Below are positions 7,219 through 16,579 of a stretch of DNA of 64,000 nt, one piece after another. Location: the NCBI RefSeq assembly GCF_040024445.1, contig NZ_CP157276.1:4092001-4156000 (forward strand), read 5' to 3'. The notes under the pieces are model-generated. The model ran no database searches. It worked only from the letters and a program-made list of their open reading frames with translations, and was not told the origin of the DNA. Both the position numbers and the translations under genes were made by a program. The number at the start of each line of letters is the position of its first letter. The first letter of the stretch is position 1. The DNA is from Prescottella soli (GTDB lineage Bacteria; Actinomycetota; Actinomycetes; Mycobacteriales; Mycobacteriaceae).

Positions 7219-8508
7219 ATGCTCACCGCAGCACCCCACGCACCCCGAACGAGATCCGTGACCACCCGACCCGCCACCGCGAGACCCGTGCGTCCCGCCG
7301 TCCGTCCGCGGATCGTCCCGCCCACCCTGGGCATCGCCGACGGCCCGTCCGCGGCGGTGTTCCGGGCGGCCGCCGCGAGCGGACCCCTCTACCGCGACGA
7401 CGCCACCCGGGCGTCCGGTGCGAGCATCGCGACCGTCAACCGGCACGTGTCGGCGATGCTGTCCGCCGGACTGCTGCGCGAACGCCCCGACCTCGCCGTC
7501 TCCGGGGCGATCGGTCGTCCCCGCATCCCGTTCGAGGTCGATCACGAACAGCACCTCACCGTCGGCATCCATGTCGGAGCGATCGTCACCAGTGTGATCG
7601 CCTCCGACCTGCGCGGACGGATCCTCGGCGCGGTGGAGATCCCGACCCCGCGCGGCGCGCCGGACGCCGCGCTCGCGACGATCACGGCCAGCGCCCGCGG
7701 CTTCGCGGCCCGCTGGCACCGTCGGCGCCCCCTGTGGGTGGGTGTTGCGCTCGGCGGCCGGGTCGACCCCGACACCGGTGTGGTCGACCACGCGCGCCTC
7801 GGCTGGACCGCGGCGCGGGTCGGTGACGTCGTCGGCGCCGGGTTCGGGCTGCCGGTGTCGGTGGCGGCGCACGTCGAGGCGATGGCCGCGTCCGAACTGC
7901 TGCTCACCCCGCAGCGCGCCGAGAACACCGAGGCGCGCGGCAGTGGTCTGTACTTCTATGCGCGTGAAACCGTCGGTCTCGCACTGACACTCGACGGGAA
8001 GGTGCACACGCCCGCGGCCGGACCCGGTTCCGTCGCGCACCTGCCCACCGATTCGACCGTGCTGTGCGATTGCGGTGCCACCGGGTGCCTCGAGGCCGCG
8101 GTGAGCGACCGGGGCGTGCTGCGCGCGGCGCAGCGGGCCGGGGTGCTGCCGGCGGGCGACGACCTCCCGCCGATCGCCGCGCTGTACCGGGAGGCGCGCG
8201 CGGGATCGGTTGCGGCGCACGACATCCTAGCCGAGCGAGCGCGGATCCTGGGGCGGGCCGTGGCGATGCTGCGCGACCTGTTCAACCCCGACCGGGTGAC
8301 CCTCGGCGGGCAGGCGTTCACCGACTACCCCGAGGCCGTGCCGCACGTGGGACAGGCGTTGTCGAAGGCGTCCCGGGCGGGGAGCTCCGACGTGCGCATC
8401 ACGGGCTTCGGCAACCGGGTCCAGGAGCACGCGGCCGCCGTCGTCTCGCTCAGTTCGCTGTACTCGAATCCGTTGGTGGCCATGCGGAAGGCGACTGTGC
8501 GGGTGTGA
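7219..8508 (+). CDS. ROK-family transcriptional regulator (Rv0485-like)
   Basis: The 429-residue protein has a flexible Pro/Arg-rich N-terminus (about 1-45), a winged-helix DNA-binding segment (about 50-100, including RASGASIATVNRHVSAML), and a ROK sugar-kinase-like domain. The ROK part keeps the zinc-site cysteines (CDCGATGCLE near residue 285) but has a poor kinase ATP motif, as expected of NagC/XylR-type repressors. The M. tuberculosis counterpart is the regulator next to mshA. The effector is unknown. AAGGA lies before the ATG, and the polycysteine ORF ends 130 nt upstream. The next gene is on the other strand, so this is likely a one-gene transcript. Confidence 0.88.
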   Translation: MLTAAPHAPRTRSVTTRPATARPVRPAVRPRIVPPTLGIADGPSAAVFRAAAASGPLYRDDATRASGASIATVNRHVSAMLSAGLLRERPDLAVSGAIGRPRIPFEVDHEQHLTVGIHVGAIVTSVIASDLRGRILGAVEIPTPRGAPDAALATITASARGFAARWHRRRPLWVGVALGGRVDPDTGVVDHARLGWTAARVGDVVGAGFGLPVSVAAHVEAMAASELLLTPQRAENTEARGSGLYFYARETVGLALTLDGKVHTPAAGPGSVAHLPTDSTVLCDCGATGCLEAAVSDRGVLRAAQRAGVLPAGDDLPPIAALYREARAGSVAAHDILAERARILGRAVAMLRDLFNPDRVTLGGQAFTDYPEAVPHVGQALSKASRAGSSDVRITGFGNRVQEHAAAVVSLSSLYSNPLVAMRKATVRV

Positions 8509-8540
8509 CAGCGCCCAGGCAGGGCGGTCGGCGCGGGCGG

Positions 8541-9560
8541 TCAGTCCTGCCCGCCCCCTCCGCCCGCTTCCCGCCGTCGGAGTTCGTCGTGTGCCCGTGG
8601 GATCCCGCCCCACTCGAGCCCGGCCAGCCGGGATTCACCGGAAAACACGCAGCGACCGTTGCGGCGCACCGCGACGCGCAGTCTCCCCGCGAGGTGGTGC
8701 AACGCGCCGGGGACGTTCCGGCGCTGTGCCGGCAGCGGCACCGGCAGGACGCACGCGCCGGACAGCGGGGCGTGCCCCTCGATCTCGACGGACCACCGTC
8801 GGCTACCGCCCCTGAGTAGCCAGGCCCCGTCGGCCACCCGCGCGCGGATCGGGGCGGTGATCGGGTTGGCCAGCCGCAGCACGGCACCGTCCGGCAGCGC
8901 CACCACCACCGAGGTGACCTCGGTCCGCAGTGGCCCCGCCGTGACATCGCCGCCGGCGAACGCGACGCACACCCGGGGGTCGTCGAAGCCCTGCGCCTGA
9001 CCCCACCACCACGAGTCCGGGAAACCTTCCTTGCCCCAGTTCTTCTCGCCGTACACCTGGGCGCCGTCGAGGTCCCACCGCTCGCTGTCCACGTCCGCCC
9101 ACCCGACGGCACGACCGCCCAGCAGCCACGGGTGCCAGTACTGGTTGAGCGCGGGCACGACGTGGAAGAGGCCGGACCCGCCCAGGCTGCGCCGCGGCCA
9201 CGGCACCGGATCGGTGATGCGGACGTCCAGCCGCGCAGCTGGACCCAGGTCGACGCGCAGCCGGTCCGCGGTGCCGTGAAAAGCGTTGCCCGCGAACGCG
9301 CCGAGCCGGTCGGGGTCGGCGCCCGCCACCGGATGCGCTGTCGTGCGCAGGAATCCACCGGGATGGGCGGCCAGCCCCAGAGTGGCCCAGCGGCCGTCGT
9401 CGGCGCGGTTGATGCCCGCGAGCGCGATCAGCACGCGGCCGGTGTCGCGCTGCGTGAACCGCCAGAAGTACCCCTCCATCGCGACGTCGTGCGCCGCGAG
9501 CGGATCGCCGAACGGCGGGTCGGCGCCGCTCCGCCGGTAGCGCGCGAGAAGGCCGGGCAT
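8541..9560 (-). CDS. Tocopherol cyclase-like (VTE1-type) domain protein
   Basis: The 339-residue protein opens with MPGLLARYRRSGADPPFG and EGYFWRFT and carries the segment YGEKNWGKEGFP followed by WWWGQAQGF (about 170-190). These are hallmarks of the tocopherol-cyclase-like family (PF14249 type), best known from plant and cyanobacterial VTE1, but found in many bacteria that make no tocopherol. No signal peptide or membrane helix is seen. Actinobacterial members are uncharacterised; a lipid or quinone-like substrate is a guess. The ATG follows TAGCAT by six nt on the minus strand, suggesting leaderless expression. It is convergent with the ROK gene and upstream of the PIG-L gene on the same strand in the transcriptional sense. 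Confidence 0.75.
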   Translation of the reverse strand: MPGLLARYRRSGADPPFGDPLAAHDVAMEGYFWRFTQRDTGRVLIALAGINRADDGRWATLGLAAHPGGFLRTTAHPVAGADPDRLGAFAGNAFHGTADRLRVDLGPAARLDVRITDPVPWPRRSLGGSGLFHVVPALNQYWHPWLLGGRAVGWADVDSERWDLDGAQVYGEKNWGKEGFPDSWWWGQAQGFDDPRVCVAFAGGDVTAGPLRTEVTSVVVALPDGAVLRLANPITAPIRARVADGAWLLRGGSRRWSVEIEGHAPLSGACVLPVPLPAQRRNVPGALHHLAGRLRVAVRRNGRCVFSGESRLAGLEWGGIPRAHDELRRREAGGGGGQD

Positions 9561-9607
9561 GCCGCGATGCTAAGCCCGGGCCCGGCGAATCCGCAGGCAG
9601 TTGGCGG

Positions 9608-10381
9608 TTACAGGGGGAGCGCGCTCTCGGTCAGTCCGTCCGAGGCGCCGCGGCGGCGGAACCACTCCAGACCGAATGCCGCCTGCAACATCTCCTCGGG
9701 CATCTGTAGGAACGGGCCGAAGTCGCCGATCTGCGTCTCGTGCGCGAACATCGCGGCCCGCTTGGCGGGGATTGCGGCGCTGACGTCGATGACGGTCGTG
9801 ATCTCCGCGTCCGACAGCCCGATCGAGTCGAGGTCCGGTGGCGCTGCGTCCTCCGACCAGTCGGGGTTGGCCTGCATCAGGCGTCGGATGTGGTCGCGGC
9901 TGAGCGCGGCCTCGTACACGTGCGGGGTGCCGGCCAGTTCCGCCGCCCGCACCCCTACGTGGTGGACCTGCACGTGATCGGGGTGCCCGTAGCCGCCGTT
10001 GGGGTCGTAGATGGTCAGGACGTCCGCGGACTCCTCGACGAGGACCGCCGCGAGACGCGCCGCGGCCTCCTCGACGTCGGCGTTGCAGAACGCGTCCGGA
10101 TTCGCGTTGTCCGGCGTCCCCGCCATGCCCGAATCGGCGTAGTGGAGCATCACCACGCGGTGGGCACCCAGCACGCTCGTCGACGCCTCGAGTTCGCGCC
10201 GACGGCGGTGCGCGAGGGTCTCGCCGTCGACGAGCAGACCGTCGGGCACCTCGCCCAGTGCGCCATCCGTCGCGGTGACCACGACGACGCGATGGCCCGC
10301 GTCGGCCGCCTGACGCATCACCCCGCCCGTCACGAACACCTCGTCGTCGGGGTGGGCGTGGAAACAGACCAGAACGCTCAT
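9608..10381 (-). CDS. PIG-L/LmbE family N-acetylglucosamine-type deacetylase
   Basis: The 257-residue cytoplasmic zinc hydrolase has the metal-binding HPDDE at residues 10-14 and the third histidine in GHPDHVQVH near residue 145. The family includes MshB (deacetylates GlcNAc-inositol in mycothiol synthesis) and Mca (mycothiol-conjugate amidase), as well as lipid and antibiotic deacetylases. mshA lies 2.2 kb away, which makes a mycothiol-related role attractive, but the sequence alone does not show whether this is MshB, Mca or a third paralogue, so I give no symbol. The start at 10381 excludes a 27-residue upstream extension that reads like non-coding DNA. It is divergent from the MFS gene. 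Confidence 0.85.
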   Translation of the reverse strand: MSVLVCFHAHPDDEVFVTGGVMRQAADAGHRVVVVTATDGALGEVPDGLLVDGETLAHRRRRELEASTSVLGAHRVVMLHYADSGMAGTPDNANPDAFCNADVEEAAARLAAVLVEESADVLTIYDPNGGYGHPDHVQVHHVGVRAAELAGTPHVYEAALSRDHIRRLMQANPDWSEDAAPPDLDSIGLSDAEITTVIDVSAAIPAKRAAMFAHETQIGDFGPFLQMPEEMLQAAFGLEWFRRRGASDGLTESALPL

Positions 10382-10500
10382 ACGGTGAATGGTTACACGC
10401 GGACACCACCGTCGGGCAAGGGTGCGAAACTGTTCGCACATCTGACCACCGGAGGACGGCACCCGCGCCTCTTCGAGGACGCGTGAGGAGTCGACCGGCG

Positions 10501-11688
10501 ATGATCGGTACCTACCGGGAGATCTTCTCCGCCCGCGGTGCCGCGGCCTTCTCCGCGGCGGGGTTCGTCGCGCGTCTGCCCATCGCGATGGTCGGCATCG
10601 GGATCGTGACGATGCTGTCGCAGCTGCGCGGCGACTACGGGGTGGCCGGCGCGCTGTCGGCGGTGTTCGCTCTCGCCTACGCCGCGATCACCCCGCTCGT
10701 CTCGCGGGCCGTCGACCGCTACGGGCAGCGCCGGGTGCTGCCGGCGGCGGCGGGGGTCAGCGCGTGCGCGCTGGCCGCGCTGCTGCTGTGCGTGCGGCTC
10801 GGCGCCCCCGATGTCGTGCTGTTCCTGCTCGCGATCCCGGCCGGGTGCATGCCGACCATCGGGGCCATGGTCCGCGCTCGCTGGACCGTGCTGTACCGCG
10901 GACAGCCGCAGCTGCGCACGGCGTTCGCGTTCGAGTCCGTGCTCGACGAGGTGTGCTTCATCGCGGGGCCGGTGATCTCGGTGGGCCTGTCGGTGTCGGT
11001 GTTCCCGGAGGCCGGTCCGTTGCTGGCGCTGATCTTCCTGTTGATCGGCACCTTCGCGCTGGTCGCACAGCGCGACACCGAACCCGCGGCGCTCGCCCAC
11101 ACCGAGGACTCGGGCGGATCCGTCGTCCGCACCCCGGCGATGTGGGCGCTGGTCGCGGTGATGCTCGGGATGGGCACGATCTTCGGTGCCGTCGACGTCA
11201 CGAGCATCGCGTTCGCCACCGAGCGCGGCATCCCGGCCGCCGCGACGATCGCGCTCGCGCTGTTCGCGGGTGCGTCCGCCGTCGCGGGCGTCGTGTTCGG
11301 CGCGCTGCGTCCCGGGGCGGCGCTGCGCCGCCAGTTGATGTTCGCGACCGCCGCGGTCGCGGTCCTGCTGTGGCCGCTGCTGGCGGTCGACTCGATCCCC
11401 ACCCTCACCGGCGCGCTCGCGCTCGCCGGCGTCACCGTCGCGCCGACGATGATCGTCGCGACCACGCTCGTGGAGTCGGTGGTTCCGCACACGAAGCTCA
11501 CCGAGGGCATCACGTGGACCGTCACCGGACTCGGTGTGGGTGTCGCGGTGGGATCGGCGGTCGCGGGCCAGACGATCGACCACTTCGGCACCGGCGCGGG
11601 ATTCGCCGTGGCGGTGGCCGCGGGCGTCGCCGCGTTCGTCGTCGCAGGCGGCGCGTACCTCGCATACCGCGCGCGCGGCGCCGAGTAG
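10501..11688 (+). CDS. Major facilitator superfamily transporter
   Basis: A 395-residue integral membrane protein with about twelve hydrophobic helices. The MFS-A-like loop reads SRAVDRYGQRRVL after helix 2 (near residue 70). A short acidic cytoplasmic loop around residue 195 separates the two six-helix halves. Substrate is not evident; it resembles drug- or sugar-type exporters with small loops. I chose ATG 10501 because GAGGAG lies about ten nt upstream; an in-frame GTG at 10483 would place that ribosome-binding site inside the gene. It lies between a deacetylase and a hydrolase; nothing proves a shared pathway. Confidence 0.85.
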   Translation: MIGTYREIFSARGAAAFSAAGFVARLPIAMVGIGIVTMLSQLRGDYGVAGALSAVFALAYAAITPLVSRAVDRYGQRRVLPAAAGVSACALAALLLCVRLGAPDVVLFLLAIPAGCMPTIGAMVRARWTVLYRGQPQLRTAFAFESVLDEVCFIAGPVISVGLSVSVFPEAGPLLALIFLLIGTFALVAQRDTEPAALAHTEDSGGSVVRTPAMWALVAVMLGMGTIFGAVDVTSIAFATERGIPAAATIALALFAGASAVAGVVFGALRPGAALRRQLMFATAAVAVLLWPLLAVDSIPTLTGALALAGVTVAPTMIVATTLVESVVPHTKLTEGITWTVTGLGVGVAVGSAVAGQTIDHFGTGAGFAVAVAAGVAAFVVAGGAYLAYRARGAE

Positions 11689-11710
11689 GGGCTGCCCCTA
11701 GGGTGGCCGC

Positions 11711-12592
11711 ATGGCCATTCGCGAAACCGTCAGTGCCGACGGCACCACCCTCGTCTACCGAACGCTCGGCCACGCGCAGGCACGTCCGCTCGTGCTGATC
11801 CACGGTTGGGCGCAGTCGTCGCGCTGCTGGGGCGAGGACGTGCTCGCCGACCTGGCCGAGCACCACCGGGTGATCGCCGTCGACCTGCGCGGGCACGGCT
11901 ACTCGGACGTCCCGGCGTCCGGCTACGACGACTCGGCGAACTGGGCGGCGGACGTCGACGCGGTCCTGACGGCCGAGGGCGTCACGTCCGGAGCGGTCCT
12001 GCTGGGCTGGTCCTACGGCGGCCTGGTGATCTGCGATTACCTTGCCGCGCACGGCACTACGGCGGTCGACGGCCTCGTGTTCGTCGGCGCCATCACGAGC
12101 ATCGGCCGCGGCGAGGCGGGCGGCAGAGTGGGCGCGGCGATGAAGGCCGCGATCCCCGCCGCGATGGCCGAGGACCCGGCGACCGCGATCGGGGCGCTCG
12201 GCGGCTTCGGGACCGCGCTCACCGGCCCGATCGACGACGCGTCCGGCAAGGGCGCGTGGTCGCAGGCGCTGTTCGGGGCCAGCCTGTCGACCCCGCCGCG
12301 GGTGCGGGCGGCGCTGTTCACCCGTGCCGTCGGCCACGACGACCTGCTGCGCACCCTCGACGTCCCGGCGCTGGTCCTGCACGGCACCGCCGACGCCGTC
12401 GTCGACGTCTCCGCAGGTGAGCACGCTGCCGCGCTCATCCCCGGCGTCACCGCGTCGTACTGGGAGGGGTGCGGACACGGGCCGTTCGTCGAGGATCCGC
12501 ACCGGTTCGTCGGCGAGGTGCGGGCCTTCGTGGCCGGAATCGACGGGGGTGTCCCGGTCGGTGAGAGCGTGTCGGCCGCAATTACCCCCTGA
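11711..12592 (+). CDS. Alpha/beta hydrolase
   Basis: A 293-residue alpha/beta-hydrolase fold protein. The oxyanion-hole segment [12 protein letters not shown] is at about 32-43, the nucleophile elbow GWSYGG near residue 100, the acid likely the Asp in [11 protein letters not shown] (near 228), and the catalytic His in [12 protein letters not shown] (near 257). Substrate is unknown; it resembles non-haem peroxidases/esterases of this family. No signal peptide. The ATG lies six nt after TAGGGT (11699-11704), so it probably has its own leaderless transcript despite following the MFS gene by only 22 nt. The downstream gap to mshA is 25 nt. Confidence 0.88.
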   Translation: MAIRETVSADGTTLVYRTLGHAQARPLVLIHGWAQSSRCWGEDVLADLAEHHRVIAVDLRGHGYSDVPASGYDDSANWAADVDAVLTAEGVTSGAVLLGWSYGGLVICDYLAAHGTTAVDGLVFVGAITSIGRGEAGGRVGAAMKAAIPAAMAEDPATAIGALGGFGTALTGPIDDASGKGAWSQALFGASLSTPPRVRAALFTRAVGHDDLLRTLDVPALVLHGTADAVVDVSAGEHAAALIPGVTASYWEGCGHGPFVEDPHRFVGEVRAFVAGIDGGVPVGESVSAAITP

Positions 12593-12617
12593 CCGAGCGA
12601 CAGGGCAGTATGGACGC

Positions 12618-13958
12618 GTGACACCCAAGCACAGCGCGGGACCCCGCCGGGTCGCCGTTCTCTCCGTACACACGTCGCCGCTGGCCCAGCCTGGCACCGG
12701 CGACGCGGGCGGAATGAACGTGTACGTGCTGCAGACCGCGCTCCAACTCGCGCGTCGTGGCGTGGAGGTCGACATCTTCACCCGGGCGACGTCGTCGGCC
12801 ACGCCGGTGGTCCAGGAAGCCGCGCCGGGTGTCCGCGTCCGCAACATCGCCGCCGGCCCGTACGAGGGCCTCGACAAGCACGAATTGCCCACGCAGCTGT
12901 GCGCGTTCGCGGCGGGGGTGCTGCGCGAGGAGGTCCGGCACGAGCCGGGCTACTACGACCTCGTGCACTCGCACTACTGGCTGTCGGGTCAGGTCGGCTG
13001 GCTCGCCCGGGACCGGTGGGGTGTGCCGCTCGTCCACACCGCGCACACGCTCGCGGCCGTGAAGAATGCGTCCCTCGCCGACGGCGACACCCCCGAGCCG
13101 GCGGCGCGGCAGATCGGTGAGCAGCAGGTGGTCGCCGAGGCCGACCGCCTCACCGCCAACACCACCGACGAGGCCGCGCAGCTCACCTCGATCTACGGTG
13201 CCTCGCCGAGCAAGATCGACGTCGTCGCCCCGGGCGCGGACCTGGCCCGGTACCGGCCCGGCGACCGGCTCGAGGCGCGTGCCGCGCTGGGGCTGGACCC
13301 GTCGGAGACGATCGTGACGTTCGTCGGCCGGATCCAGCCGCTCAAGGCGCCCGACGTCCTGTTGCGGGCGGCGGCCGAGGTCGTCGCGCGGGAACCTGGG
13401 CTGGCGCTGCGAGTGCTGGTGGTCGGCGGCCCGTCCGGCACGGGCCTCGAGCGTCCCGACTCGCTGATCGAGCTGGCGGACACGCTCGGCATCCGCACGC
13501 GTGTGACGTTCCTGCCGCCCCAGCCGCCGGACCGGCTCGCCGACGTCTACCGGGCGTCCGACCTCGTCGCGGTGCCCAGCTACTCCGAGTCCTTCGGCCT
13601 GGTCGCGATCGAGGCGCAGGCGTGTGGAACGCCCGTCATCGCGGCCGACGTCGGTGGGCTGGGAGTGGCGGTCCGTGACGGACAGACCGGTCTGCTGGTG
13701 CAGGGGCACCGCACCGACGACTGGGCGTCGGCGCTGCAGTCGCTGGTCACGATGCCGGATCGGCTCGACGAACTGGCCGCCCGGGCGACCCGCCACGCCG
13801 AGAACTTCTCCTGGGAGCACACCGCGGACGCGCTGCTCGCCAGCTACCGGGCCGCGAGCGCGAAGTACCAGCGGACGGTGGGGGAGGGCGGCGACTTCTC
13901 GCCGCGCAGGTCGCGTGGGCTGTGGAAGCTGCGCCGGACGAGTGGAGTGCGCGCATGA
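12618..13958 (+). CDS. mshA: D-inositol-3-phosphate glycosyltransferase MshA
   Basis: MshA joins UDP-GlcNAc and inositol 3-phosphate in the first committed step of mycothiol, the main actinobacterial thiol. The 446-residue protein is a GT-B, family GT4 enzyme. It has the N-terminal glycine loop with [14 protein letters not shown] (near residue 25), an [11 protein letters not shown] motif (near 140), [13 protein letters not shown] (near 237), and the C-terminal nucleotide-binding E-x7-E segment [17 protein letters not shown] (near 320). The start GTG 12618 gives the length usual for MshA and lies six nt after CAGTAT, a possible -10. The upstream in-frame extension overlaps the hydrolase in another frame and is not real. 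It overlaps ybjN by four nt. Confidence 0.95.
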   Translation: MTPKHSAGPRRVAVLSVHTSPLAQPGTGDAGGMNVYVLQTALQLARRGVEVDIFTRATSSATPVVQEAAPGVRVRNIAAGPYEGLDKHELPTQLCAFAAGVLREEVRHEPGYYDLVHSHYWLSGQVGWLARDRWGVPLVHTAHTLAAVKNASLADGDTPEPAARQIGEQQVVAEADRLTANTTDEAAQLTSIYGASPSKIDVVAPGADLARYRPGDRLEARAALGLDPSETIVTFVGRIQPLKAPDVLLRAAAEVVAREPGLALRVLVVGGPSGTGLERPDSLIELADTLGIRTRVTFLPPQPPDRLADVYRASDLVAVPSYSESFGLVAIEAQACGTPVIAADVGGLGVAVRDGQTGLLVQGHRTDDWASALQSLVTMPDRLDELAARATRHAENFSWEHTADALLASYRAASAKYQRTVGEGGDFSPRRSRGLWKLRRTSGVRA

Positions 13959-14509
13959 GCGAACCGGATCCGACCCGGAACGGCATCGCGGACGTCATCG
14001 ACGCGGCGCTGAAGGAGCGCGAACTCGAGTACAGCCGCCGGGGCGAGAACCAGTTCGTCGTCGAGTTGCCTGGTGAGCACAAGCTCGAGACGTCGACGCT
14101 GCTCACGGTCGGCAACCACGGTGTGCGTGTCGAGGCGTTCGTGTGCCGCAAGCCCGACGAGAACTTCGAGGGCGTCTACAAGTACCTGCTGCGCCGCAAC
14201 CGCAGGCTGTACGGCGTGCACTACACGATCGACAAGATCGGCGACATCTATCTGGTCGGGCGGATCTCCGCGCACGCGGTGACCGGGGACGAGCTGGACC
14301 GCGTCCTGGGGCAGGTCCTCGAGGCGGCGGACGGCGACTTCAACGTGCTGCTCGAGCTCGGCTTCGCGACCTCCATCAAGCGGGAGTGGGCGTGGCGCCT
14401 CTCGCGCGGCGAGTCGCTGACGAATCTGGAGCCGTTCAAGCACCTCGTCGAGGGGCCCGACGAGACTTCCGGCGCCCCGACGTGGGGCCCGCCCGCCGGG
14501 TCTCGCTGA
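13955..14509 (+). CDS. YbjN domain-containing protein (Rv0487-like)
   Basis: A 184-residue acidic cytoplasmic protein of the YbjN/type III secretion chaperone-like fold. The central domain (about 15-150) includes [15 protein letters not shown] and [10 protein letters not shown]. Family members are often linked to stress tolerance, but no molecular activity is established. Its start overlaps the mshA stop (ATGA), which means translational coupling and co-transcription with mycothiol synthesis, the same order as Rv0486-Rv0487. The C-terminus is short and Pro/Gly-rich. Confidence 0.88.
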   Translation: MSEPDPTRNGIADVIDAALKERELEYSRRGENQFVVELPGEHKLETSTLLTVGNHGVRVEAFVCRKPDENFEGVYKYLLRRNRRLYGVHYTIDKIGDIYLVGRISAHAVTGDELDRVLGQVLEAADGDFNVLLELGFATSIKREWAWRLSRGESLTNLEPFKHLVEGPDETSGAPTWGPPAGSR

Positions 14510-14549
14510 CGTCGCACGATGCCGTTCCGGCGTTATCCGGCCGAGATTT

Positions 14550-14565
14550 TGTGACACCCTTCACG
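14550..14565. promoter_or_regulatory. CRP/GlxR-type operator, upstream copy
   Basis: TGTGACACCCTTCACG fits TGTGA-N6-TCACA with one mismatch. Its centre lies 23 bp from that of the second site, about two helical turns, so dimers bound to both would lie on nearly the same DNA face. It is about 165 bp upstream of the predicted -10 of the rpf gene. Confidence 0.55.
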
Positions 14566-14572
14566 CATTTCA

Positions 14573-14588
14573 TGTGATCCGGGTCACA
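14573..14588. promoter_or_regulatory. CRP/GlxR-type operator, perfect palindrome
   Basis: TGTGATCCGGGTCACA is a perfect TGTGA-N6-TCACA palindrome, the consensus bound by CRP of M. tuberculosis and GlxR of corynebacteria. Regulation of an rpf gene by these cAMP-family regulators is established in both groups, so activation or repression of the rpf gene at 14930 is the likely role. Confidence 0.75.
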
Positions 14589-14698
14589 TAACGGATATGC
14601 AACGACGCGGGTAGTTTCCCGCGATTCACGGTCGCTGATCTGCGACTTTTACCTGCTCATGGCCATTTTCGCGTACGGCCGTCTCAAAAAATCGACCC

Positions 14699-15259
<561 letters not shown>

Positions 15260-15296
15260 GCCTGACGGCCGGGCTGGGCTGAGCCCCCGTCGACAG

Positions 15297-15343
15297 CTGA
15301 AGGGACCCTTCGAGCGCCTCGAGCGCATGGAGGGTCCCTTCAG
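15297..15343 (+). terminator. Terminator hairpin after rpf, repeated element
   Basis: CTGAAGGGACCCT (15297-15309) and AGGGTCCCTTCAG (15331-15343) form a perfect 13-bp stem with a 21-nt loop. The same arm sequence is found in the terminator after ccsA at 49162-49220, so this is a dispersed repeat used as a terminator. No U-run follows, as is usual in this GC-rich group. Confidence 0.75.
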
Positions 15344-15637
15344 TCGTTCCGGGTGGACCGAATCGACTTGCCTTCTCGCTCTTACGGTGTGGCGACCGGT
15401 CGGTCTACCAGAGGACGCCTCGACATGCACCGCTTTCATCCGGCGAGCACTGGGACACCCGTTGCTCGTTCGACGATCACGGCACCACGGACCATGTCCG
15501 GGCCTTCCTGGACGAGTTCGGCCCGGTGATCGAACGGTGGGAGTCGCATCACACCGTCGGCCTGTCGTGACGAAGTCACGGGGTGCACACCGATGGCTGT
15601 CGCGGGCGTCCGAGCCGGTCATGCCAGGATTGGGGGC
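15344..15637 (+). other. Gene-free stretch with a possible decayed reading frame
   Basis: No convincing complete gene lies here. One frame stays open from before 15344 to the TGA at 15568-15570 and ends with coding-like text such as [14 protein letters not shown], but it has no ATG, GTG or TTG in frame. It could be the tail of a lost gene. A possible -10 (CAGGAT, 15625-15630) for gpmA lies at the end. Confidence 0.3.
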
Positions 15638-16384
15638 ATGAGTACCGGAACACTTGTGCTGCTCCGCCACGGCGAGAGCGAATGGAACGCGCTGAACCTG
15701 TTCACCGGCTGGGTGGACGTGCACCTCACCGACAAGGGCATGGCCGAGGGCAAGCGTGCCGGTGAACTGCTCGCCGAGCACAACCTGCTCCCGGACGTGC
15801 TCTACACGTCGCTGCTGCGTCGCGCGATCAGCACCGCGAACCTCGCGCTCGACGCGTGCGATCGGCACTGGATCCCGGTCGTGCGGGACTGGCGGCTCAA
15901 CGAGCGCCACTACGGTGCGCTGCAGGGCAAGAACAAGGCCCAGACCAAGGCCGAGTTCGGCGAGGACCAGTTCATGCTGTGGCGTCGTAGCTACGACACC
16001 CCGCCGCCCGCGATCGAGGCCGGCAGCGAGTACAGCCAGGACCAGGACGCGCGCTACGCCGACCTGCCCGAGGTCCCGCTGACGGAGTGCCTGCTCGACG
16101 TCGTCAAGCGCCTCATCCCGTACTGGGACGAGACCATCGCGGCCGACCTGCAGGCGGGCAAGACCGTCCTCGTCACCGCGCACGGCAACTCACTGCGTGC
16201 ACTGGTCAAGCACCTCGACGGCATCTCCGACGAGGACATCGCGGGCCTGAACATCCCCACCGGTATTCCGCTGCGCTACGACCTGGACGAGAACCTGAAG
16301 CCGCTGAACCCGGGCGGCACATACCTCGACCCGGCGGCCGCCGCGGCCGGTGCCGCCGCCGTCGCGAACCAGGGCGCCAAGTAG
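15638..16384 (+). CDS. gpmA: 2,3-bisphosphoglycerate-dependent phosphoglycerate mutase
   Basis: Interconverts 3- and 2-phosphoglycerate in glycolysis and gluconeogenesis. The 248-residue protein has the phosphohistidine signature [10 protein letters not shown] (residues 8-17), [13 protein letters not shown] (near 87), and the second catalytic histidine in [11 protein letters not shown] (near 182). The length matches the dPGM family, with a short Ala-rich C-terminal tail. The start ATG 15638 lies seven nt after CAGGAT, so initiation may be leaderless; an upstream 15-codon extension has no support. The order gpm1-senX3-regX3 is as in mycobacteria. A strong terminator follows, so senX3 is transcribed separately. 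Confidence 0.95.
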   Translation: MSTGTLVLLRHGESEWNALNLFTGWVDVHLTDKGMAEGKRAGELLAEHNLLPDVLYTSLLRRAISTANLALDACDRHWIPVVRDWRLNERHYGALQGKNKAQTKAEFGEDQFMLWRRSYDTPPPAIEAGSEYSQDQDARYADLPEVPLTECLLDVVKRLIPYWDETIAADLQAGKTVLVTAHGNSLRALVKHLDGISDEDIAGLNIPTGIPLRYDLDENLKPLNPGGTYLDPAAAAAGAAAVANQGAK

Positions 16385-16404
16385 TCCTCCGCCGATACGG
16401 CTCC

Positions 16405-16438
16405 AAGGCCGGTACGGATCGCCGATCCGTACCGGCCT
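16405..16438 (+). terminator. Intrinsic-type terminator after gpmA
   Basis: AAGGCCGGTACGGATC (16405-16420) and its exact complement (16424-16438/39) form a stem of about 15 bp closed by a three-nt loop. It is followed by TCGTCGTTTCG, a weak T-rich tail. It separates gpmA from senX3. Confidence 0.85.
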
Positions 16439-16579
16439 TCGTCGTTTCGACGCGCGGTTCGGCGGAGAACGGAAACGGATGGTGAACGAGCGGAAAACTC
16501 CAGCTCTCGGGCCTATGACGTGCGGGAAAACCGTCACACCCGGCTTCGGGCCAGGGTTAGTCGAACGTACGATTCACGT

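Noticed and set aside
9608-10381. Naming the PIG-L gene mshB
   Set aside because: HPDDE shows only the superfamily; MshB, Mca and other deacetylases cannot be separated here.
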